A stretch of 64,000 nt of DNA, taken from contig LMOK01000001.1 of the NCBI GenBank assembly GCA_001423545.1, forward strand, positions 806,001 to 870,000. Reading direction: 5' to 3'. Both the position numbers and the translations under genes were made by a program. The notes under the pieces are model-generated. The model saw only the letters and a list, made by a program, of their open reading frames with translations. It was not told the origin of the DNA and did not search any database. Of this stretch, positions 58,603-64,000 are shown one piece after another. This DNA comes from Orlajensenia sp001423545 (lineage in GTDB: Bacteria > Actinomycetota > Actinomycetes > Actinomycetales > Microbacteriaceae). Position 1 is the stretch's first letter. Each line of letters opens with the position of its first letter.

Positions 58603-59787
58603 ATGACCACGACCCAGGTCGTCATCCTGTCCGGTTCGCGCACCCCGCAGGGCCGGGTGAACGGCCAGTTCGCCGCCCTGTCTGCGGTGCAGCTGGGCAC
58701 CATCGCCATCCGCGATGCCATCGAGAAGTCCGGCGTCGACGTGAACGACGTCGACCAGGTGCTGATGGGCCAGGTGCTGCAGGCCGGTGCCGGCCAGAAC
58801 CCGGCCAAGCAGAGCGCCGTCGCCGCCGGGATCCCGTGGCGGGTGCCGGCCATGACGCTGAACAAGGTGTGCCTCTCGGGGCTCGCCGCCGTCATCGACG
58901 CCGCCCGGCTGATCCGCCTGGGCGAGGCATCCGTCGTCGTCGCCGGAGGCCAGGAGTCGATGACGAATGCCCCGCACCTGCTGCCCGGATCCCGCCGCGG
59001 CTGGGCCTACGGCGACGTCACGATGATCGATCACGCCGCGTTCGACGGACTGACGGATGCTTTCGACAGGGTGTCGATGGGCGCATCGACCGAGGAGCAC
59101 AACGGCCCGCTCGTGATCAGCCGGACCGACCAGGACACCGTTGCCGCAGCCTCGCACCAGCGTGCCGGCGCCGCCATCGAGGCCGGCGTCTTCGCCGACG
59201 AGATCGTCGCCGTGAGCGTTCCGCAGCGGAAGGGAGACCCCGTGGTCGTCGCGACGGACGAGGGGGTGCGTCCCACCTCGACGGTCGAGACGCTGGCGGC
59301 GCTCCGCCCGGCCTTCTCCTCCAGTGGCACCATCACCGCCGGCAACTCCTCCCCGCTCTCCGACGGCGCGAGCGCGCTGGTCGTGGCGAGCCGTGAGTAC
59401 GCCGAGGCGCACGGCCTCAGCTGGCTCGCCGTGATCGAGGCGTCCGGTCATGTCGCCGGACCCGACAACTCGCTGCACTCGCAGCCGTCGAACGCCATCG
59501 CCGCGGCCCTGGCCAGGCAGGGGTGGGATGCGTCCGAGCTCGATATCGTCGAGATCAACGAGGCCTTCGCCGCCGTCGCCGTTCAGTCCACTCGCGACCT
59601 CGGCATCGATGCGGAGATCGTCAACGTGCATGGTGGAGCGATCGCCCTCGGCCACCCGATCGGAGCCTCGGGCGCGCGGCTCGCCCTGCACGCCGCCCAC
59701 GAGCTGGCACGTCGCGGCTCTGGGCGTGCAGCCGTGGCGTTGTGCGGCGGCGGCGGTCAGGGAGACGCGCTGCTGCTCTCGCGCTGA
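58603..59787 (+). CDS. Acetyl-CoA acetyltransferase (thiolase)
   Basis: A 394-residue degradative or biosynthetic thiolase. The acyl-accepting nucleophile is Cys90 in TLNKVCLSGLAAVIDAARLI. His351 lies in VHGGAIALGHPIGASGAR, and the activating Cys381 is in ALCGGGGQGDALL. CGGGGQG departs from the more usual CIGGGMG or CGGGGMG but keeps the cysteine. Length is normal. ATG at 58603 follows GAAGGAG at 9 nt; the TTG in between is less likely. It is divergent from lipoprotein B. It probably condenses or cleaves acetoacetyl-CoA; substrate length is uncertain. No other beta-oxidation gene is nearby. Confidence 0.92.
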   Translation: MTTTQVVILSGSRTPQGRVNGQFAALSAVQLGTIAIRDAIEKSGVDVNDVDQVLMGQVLQAGAGQNPAKQSAVAAGIPWRVPAMTLNKVCLSGLAAVIDAARLIRLGEASVVVAGGQESMTNAPHLLPGSRRGWAYGDVTMIDHAAFDGLTDAFDRVSMGASTEEHNGPLVISRTDQDTVAAASHQRAGAAIEAGVFADEIVAVSVPQRKGDPVVVATDEGVRPTSTVETLAALRPAFSSSGTITAGNSSPLSDGASALVVASREYAEAHGLSWLAVIEASGHVAGPDNSLHSQPSNAIAAALARQGWDASELDIVEINEAFAAVAVQSTRDLGIDAEIVNVHGGAIALGHPIGASGARLALHAAHELARRGSGRAAVALCGGGGQGDALLLSR

Positions 59788-59806
59788 GGTCCGGCCGGGG
59801 CCGGGC

Positions 59807-62800
59807 TCAGGTGAGGTCGCGCATCCGCGCTGCCACGCCCTTGTCCGACCCCTCACGGCGCTCGGAGCCGACGGCGATCACGAGCAGCACGGCCCCGGCC
59901 GTGGCCAGCGTGATCCACCACGGCAGCGACTGGATGTCGCGGCCCAGCTGCACGGCGAACACCAGGATGTTCTCGACCGGGAGCACCACCAGGCCGATGA
60001 TGAACGGCGCGGCGAGCCTGCGGCGAGCTCCCACCAGGATCGCCACCAGCGCGAGCGCTATCACCAGGATGGCGCGCCACGTCGTCGGGTCCGTCACGGT
60101 CGCCATCATCGACGGGACCAGCAGGACGATCAGTCCGGGGCCGAGCAGGCGCCACGATCCGCTGAATCCCGTCGGCCAGGCGTTCAGGCGGCCGAGGGCC
60201 GACATCGATCCGGAAGGCGCCGACGCCGGGCCCGCAGCATCCGTCGCCCGATGCCCCATCGCCACGATGCCGGCGAGCAGCAGTCCCAGGGCGAGCGGGA
60301 TCGAGAAGCCCTCGACCCGGAGGATCTCGCGTTCGCTCCAGCCGGCGACGGACGTGCACCAGGCCACGACCCAGACGAACCAGACCGGCGGCAGGGTCGT
60401 CGCGTGCGACTGCGCGCGCACCGCCGTGACCACGACGAGGGCCAGCAGGAGCACGGCGAGGGTCCACAGGGTCCAGATCGAGAACGGGTCGTCGCGCACG
60501 GCCGTGATCGGGCCCGCGACCAGGTAGACGGATGCCGCGGCGTAGACCCAGCGCGACCTGGCGCCGGCACGCACCAGAAGTTTCCCGGCCGTCGCAGCCA
60601 GCAGGCAGGCGGCGACGGCGTAGCCGAGCACCGTCATCATCAGCGAGGCGTCGGAGATGCCGGGAAGCAGGTCGAATTCGAGGCCGTAGCGCATGCCCTG
60701 AACGGCGCCTGCGCCCGCGGCCGCGATGGCGATGACGGCCACGGGCAGGGCGAGGGCGGCGAGTCGGGTGCGGGGTTCACCCGACGGACGGGTGATGAGA
60801 GCCAGGAAGACCAGGAGTGCCGCCGCGGCACCGAAGAGGGCGAGCGTGCGCCAGGGGGCTGCAGCATCGACTCCGGAGCCCGAGACGGCCAGCGCCACGA
60901 GCGACGGGACGACCGCACTCGCCAGGCCCGTGGTGGCCAGAGGGACCCCGCGTCGGCCTCGCGCCACGAGGATCGTGCCGACGAGCGCCGCGACCAGCGC
61001 CGGAGGCAGCACGTAGGGCTCGACGACGTCGACGCCCGCGATGGCCCAGCGGCACCAGAGTGCGCCGGTCCAGGCCGCAGCCGCGATCCACCAGCCGTAG
61101 CGGCGCACCCACAGCCCGGTGGCGGCCGCGCCGATGCCGATGACGAGCAGCACGACGAAGGCCGTTTCGAGGCCGGCGACGCCGACGAGGGCGATGAGCA
61201 CGGCGAGGGCGCCCGTGAGCAGCGCCGACCCCTCGATCGCCAGCCTCACCGCTCGGGCCTCGCGCCGGGCCGATCCCGCCCTCTCGAGAGCCGTCTGGAT
61301 GACGCCCGTGCTGGGCAGGACGGCGGCGACGATGACGGCGATGATCGGAAGCGCGACGGGAGATCCGCTGGTCGGGAGGAACGCGGCGCAGAGGCACACG
61401 ACCACGACGGCGAGCGCCGGAACGATCACGGCAGCCGCCACGGCCCGCACGAGGACGGTCAGGCCGGGGCGCCGCGTCGTGGTGAGGGCGACGGCGAGCA
61501 GCGCCGTCACTCCGGTGGAGAGGGCGGTCCAGGCGCTCCGCTCCTGCAGCACGCCGGCGATGCCGACGAGGAACGGCACGCTGGTCACGATCAGCACCGC
61601 ATACCAGGTGCCGGGCCGCAACCACCGGGTGAGGGTGGCCGCGAGTGCCGCGAGGGCGGCGATGGTGGTGGTGAGGCAGAGCACCGGGACAGTGTCGAGG
61701 CCGGCGAGGTCGAGGGCCAGCCCCGTCACGACGAGGGCGTAGGCGAACCCGACGCCCATGTGCGCCGGGCGGAGCACCACGGGCACGGTATGGGCGAGCA
61801 GCACCGTGAGTGCGACCGCCACGGCGCCGGCCGCGACGGCGAGCCGCTGCTCCGGCCAGGACAGCACGACGGCGAGGACGAGCACGGCATGGGCGCCGAC
61901 GATGCCCGGCAGGCGCAAGGCGAGTCTGGAGTCGCGCACGCGCGGCACGACCAGGAGCACCAGTCCGGCGAGGGCGGCCAGCGCCAATGCCTCGGACGAA
62001 CGCGCCCAGGGCTGCAGCTGCGACCAGGCGGGGAACGTCACGACGCCGACCGCGGCGATCCAGCGCGCGGCGACGAGGGGATCGGTCAGGACGCGCCACG
62101 GCTCGGCGGGCGAGAGGCGCGCCGCGGCCCAGATCGCCACGCCGACGGCGACGAGGCCGACCATCGCGGCGAGCTGCTCGGTCGCGTAGCCGCCGAAGAA
62201 GGTCCTCCCGAAGACCGAGTAGTCGGCGTCTCCGGAGGCCGCCTCTCCGACGACTGTCGCGATGGCTCCGCCGACGGCGACGGCGAACGCCGGGACGGCG
62301 AACAGCAGCGTCGTGACCAGCGTGCCGGTGCGGTGCGCCGTGCGGTCGACGGATGCCGCCGTCGGCACGACACTGATCGCGACGAGCACGAGGCCGGCGG
62401 CCACGGGAACGAGGGCGGGCCACCAGCGGCCGTCGCCGAGGTCGGGCGCCTGCACCAGCACCGCCAGGGCACCGGCGCTCAGCACGCCGGCCAGGGCGCT
62501 CCAGAACCTGGGCAGTCCCGAGCGGGCGCTGAGCAGGGCCAGTGCGGCGAGAGCGGCGTACGCGGCGGCGATGCCGACGGCTTGGGCCGCCGCCGTCGCG
62601 TTGCTCACGAAGGCGGCCCAGGGCGCCTGAACCACGACGAGGAACACGACGAGCACCTGCAGCACCTGGAGCGAGATCCGATCGGCAGCGAGCGCGCTGT
62701 TGAATCGTGCACGCAGGCGCCGGACGACCCGGTGCAGCACGACGGCGGCGAAGCCCACTCCGAGATGGCCGACGACGGCCCACACCCCGGCGTTCACGAC

Positions 62801-63625
62801 GGGGTTCGCTCCGGCGTCTCCGGCATCCGTTCCCGCGTAACCGAGGAAGGCGGGCACGACGGCCAGGCCCAGGAGACCCGCCCAGAGCCAGGTGCGAAGT
62901 CGCACGATCGCGGCGACCACGACCATGGTTCCCGACGCCACGAGCAGGCCGAGGGCGGCGAACCACCAGCCGCTCACGTTCTCGGGCGCGAGTTCGGAGA
63001 ACGACCAGACGTCGAGGGCGACGAACACCATGCCGAGGCCGCCGATCGCCTCGGACGAGAACGTGAGGCCGCGCCGGGCCAGCAGCCAGGCTCCCCCGAG
63101 GAAGGCCGCGGTGCAGACGGCGATGATGACGGTGCGCGCCCCGAAATCGAGGTCGGGGTTGAGGAAGGTGAACACGATCGCCGCGACGGCGACGAGGCCG
63201 GCGCCGGCGACGGCGAGAACCGACTGCAGGCTGATCTGGGAGTCGAAGCGGGCTCCGGATGCGGCGACTCGAGGAGAGACGGCCCCCGGCGCAACGGGTG
63301 CGGTAGACCCGGCTGCCACGGGCGCGGCCAGAGCAGCAGCGCTCGCGATGGCATCCATGGCGACGGGGATGGCGACCGGCGACGGCGCCGGTGCACGCCC
63401 TGCGGCCGGCGTGGGCGCGGCATCCGGAATCTCCGCGATCGACGCCGCACGACGCTCGATGGCGAAGGCGGCCTTCTGAGACCAGCTCCACGCGTTCTGC
63501 GCTGCGGCACTGCCGAGGTCGGCCCCGCAGGACGGGCACACCGCGACGCTGACGACCGAGGCTCCGCATCGCGGGCAGATCGTCGGGTCGAGCAGGTATC
63601 GTGCGGCGTCGTCGCTCCAGGCCAT
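59807..63625 (-). CDS. Giant polytopic membrane protein, SCO7613 type, with N-terminal zinc ribbon
   Basis: A 1272-residue protein of the actinobacterial SCO7613 family. The N-terminus carries a zinc ribbon with Cys17, Cys20, Cys30 and Cys33 (CPRCG...CPSCG), followed by an Ala/Pro linker to about residue 130. The rest contains a very large number of hydrophobic segments, more than 30, separated by short Arg-rich loops. It contains no obvious enzyme motif. TAGGCT lies 7 nt before the ATG at 63625, so it is leaderless. Convergent thiolase ends 19 nt from its stop. Function is unknown. The zinc ribbon suggests a partner-binding or sensing role at the cytoplasmic face. Confidence 0.82.
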   Translation of the reverse strand: MAWSDDAARYLLDPTICPRCGASVVSVAVCPSCGADLGSAAAQNAWSWSQKAAFAIERRAASIAEIPDAAPTPAAGRAPAPSPVAIPVAMDAIASAAALAAPVAAGSTAPVAPGAVSPRVAASGARFDSQISLQSVLAVAGAGLVAVAAIVFTFLNPDLDFGARTVIIAVCTAAFLGGAWLLARRGLTFSSEAIGGLGMVFVALDVWSFSELAPENVSGWWFAALGLLVASGTMVVVAAIVRLRTWLWAGLLGLAVVPAFLGYAGTDAGDAGANPVVNAGVWAVVGHLGVGFAAVVLHRVVRRLRARFNSALAADRISLQVLQVLVVFLVVVQAPWAAFVSNATAAAQAVGIAAAYAALAALALLSARSGLPRFWSALAGVLSAGALAVLVQAPDLGDGRWWPALVPVAAGLVLVAISVVPTAASVDRTAHRTGTLVTTLLFAVPAFAVAVGGAIATVVGEAASGDADYSVFGRTFFGGYATEQLAAMVGLVAVGVAIWAAARLSPAEPWRVLTDPLVAARWIAAVGVVTFPAWSQLQPWARSSEALALAALAGLVLLVVPRVRDSRLALRLPGIVGAHAVLVLAVVLSWPEQRLAVAAGAVAVALTVLLAHTVPVVLRPAHMGVGFAYALVVTGLALDLAGLDTVPVLCLTTTIAALAALAATLTRWLRPGTWYAVLIVTSVPFLVGIAGVLQERSAWTALSTGVTALLAVALTTTRRPGLTVLVRAVAAAVIVPALAVVVVCLCAAFLPTSGSPVALPIIAVIVAAVLPSTGVIQTALERAGSARREARAVRLAIEGSALLTGALAVLIALVGVAGLETAFVVLLVIGIGAAATGLWVRRYGWWIAAAAWTGALWCRWAIAGVDVVEPYVLPPALVAALVGTILVARGRRGVPLATTGLASAVVPSLVALAVSGSGVDAAAPWRTLALFGAAAALLVFLALITRPSGEPRTRLAALALPVAVIAIAAAGAGAVQGMRYGLEFDLLPGISDASLMMTVLGYAVAACLLAATAGKLLVRAGARSRWVYAAASVYLVAGPITAVRDDPFSIWTLWTLAVLLLALVVVTAVRAQSHATTLPPVWFVWVVAWCTSVAGWSEREILRVEGFSIPLALGLLLAGIVAMGHRATDAAGPASAPSGSMSALGRLNAWPTGFSGSWRLLGPGLIVLLVPSMMATVTDPTTWRAILVIALALVAILVGARRRLAAPFIIGLVVLPVENILVFAVQLGRDIQSLPWWITLATAGAVLLVIAVGSERREGSDKGVAARMRDLT

Positions 63626-63632
63626 GCCGGCG

Positions 63633-63638
63633 AGCCTA
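63633..63638 (-). promoter_or_regulatory. -10 element of leaderless SCO7613-type gene
   Basis: TAGGCT on the minus strand ends 7 nt before the ATG at 63625. Confidence 0.5.
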
Positions 63639-63707
63639 TCGGCGGCGGGTCCCTCGGACCGGTGGCGACACCGTTCCGGTGCACGGACTCGGGGCGAGCC
63701 CTGAGGG

Positions 63708-64000
63708 TCAGCCGAAGATGTTGATGGGCTTGACGATGTCGGCGTAGACCAGCAGCAGGCTCATGCCGCCGAGGATGATGACGACGGCGAAGGTGAGCGG
63801 CATCAGCTTGGCGATGTCGACAGGACCCGGGTCGCGGCGCCCGGCCAGCTTCGCGAAGCCGCGACGGATCGCCTCCCAGAGGGCGCCCGCGATGTGACCG
63901 CCGTCGAGCGGGAGCAGGGGCACCAGGTTGAACACGAAGAGGGCGACGTTGAGCGAGGCGATGAGTCCGATGAGGCTCGCGGCCTTCGACTGGAGCGGGA
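63708..64000 (-). CDS. Site-2 protease (RseP-like, M50 family), C-terminal part, cut by window edge
   Basis: Ninety-six C-terminal residues of an intramembrane metalloprotease; the 5' end is outside the window. The visible part starts with a helix (SLIGLIASLNVALFVFNLVP) and contains the second S2P metal motif NLVPLLPLDGGHIAGALWE, whose Asp binds the catalytic zinc. A basic loop and one more helix end the protein. Family members cut anti-sigma factors or signal peptides in the membrane. In actinobacteria rseP often lies between dxr and ispG. Here ispG is present downstream but separated by four other genes. Confidence 0.88.
   Translation of the reverse strand, partial: PLQSKAASLIGLIASLNVALFVFNLVPLLPLDGGHIAGALWEAIRRGFAKLAGRRDPGPVDIAKLMPLTFAVVIILGGMSLLLVYADIVKPINIFG

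Noticed and set aside
59450..63724. A 1424-residue open frame on the plus strand
   Set aside because: Antisense to the SCO7613-type membrane gene; only Gly/Arg/Asp-rich low complexity.

Overview
The window is a contiguous piece of a high-GC actinobacterial chromosome, most likely from the family Microbacteriaceae. The evidence is the strongly GC-biased third codon positions, the nusA-ylxR-infB-rbfA and rseP/ispG/proS housekeeping blocks, a mycothiol-type DinB protein, PadR and FCD-GntR regulators, a DUF222/HNH gene broken by assembly gaps, and an SCO7613-type giant membrane protein. The genus cannot be fixed from sequence alone. I see no phage, IS element, CRISPR array, tRNA or rRNA.

Layout. 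1-5.9 kb: YihY-type membrane protein, Ada/AlkA repair fusion, fumarylacetoacetate-hydrolase family enzyme, aspartate ammonia-lyase and a DUF4190 protein. 6.1-13.0 kb: an amine-catabolism locus with an ethanolamine-type permease divergent from glutamine-synthetase-like ligase, gamma-glutamyl amidase, aldehyde dehydrogenase, SDR and FCD-GntR regulator. The genes overlap or nearly so, and fit a gamma-glutamylation route for ethanolamine or polyamines. 13.1-14.9 kb: a membrane protein/XRE/quinone-oxidoreductase operon behind two near-identical operators. 15.0-16.0 kb: DUF222/HNH gene with two N gaps. 16.4-19.3 kb: divergent AzgA-type and UraA-type nucleobase permeases. 19.3-25.4 kb: PiT phosphate transporter with a coupled small membrane protein, MTH1-like NUDIX, phosphofructokinase, SNF2 helicase and CsoR/RcnR-type regulator. 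25.4-28.8 kb: membrane-anchored GDPD and an SDR-DUF2867/SRPBCC operon.

28.8-33.2 kb: deoxyribonucleoside catabolism, with a SorC/DeoR regulator, DeoC, a complete aldehyde dehydrogenase and a second one lacking the catalytic half. 33.2-43 kb: CynX-type MFS, DinB-type protein, tetR-truB-membrane protein-membrane protein-ribF, a DHA2 MFS divergent from tetR, PanE-like reductase, P-loop kinase and MutY. 43-50 kb: rbfA, infB, ylxR, nusA and proS; no rimP lies in the proS-nusA gap. 50-55.5 kb: PadR regulator, a two-component system, an anchored Arg/Asp-repeat protein, TetR and an alpha/beta hydrolase lacking its nucleophile. 55.5-64 kb: ispG, two paralogous lipoproteins, thiolase, the 1272-residue membrane protein and the 3' end of an RseP-like protease.

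System-level points. At least fourteen genes have a TANNNT -10 element (one is GATAAT) ending only 6-7 nt before the start codon, so leaderless transcription looks common. The phosphate transporter and the phosphodiesterase share 11-nt-spaced GTTCACC-like direct repeats, which suggests a PhoP-type regulon. Several local regulators (XRE, TetR, PadR, SorC and FCD-GntR) sit next to clear or candidate palindromic operators. The essential genes truB and ribF lie downstream of, and overlap with, a drug-type tetR gene.
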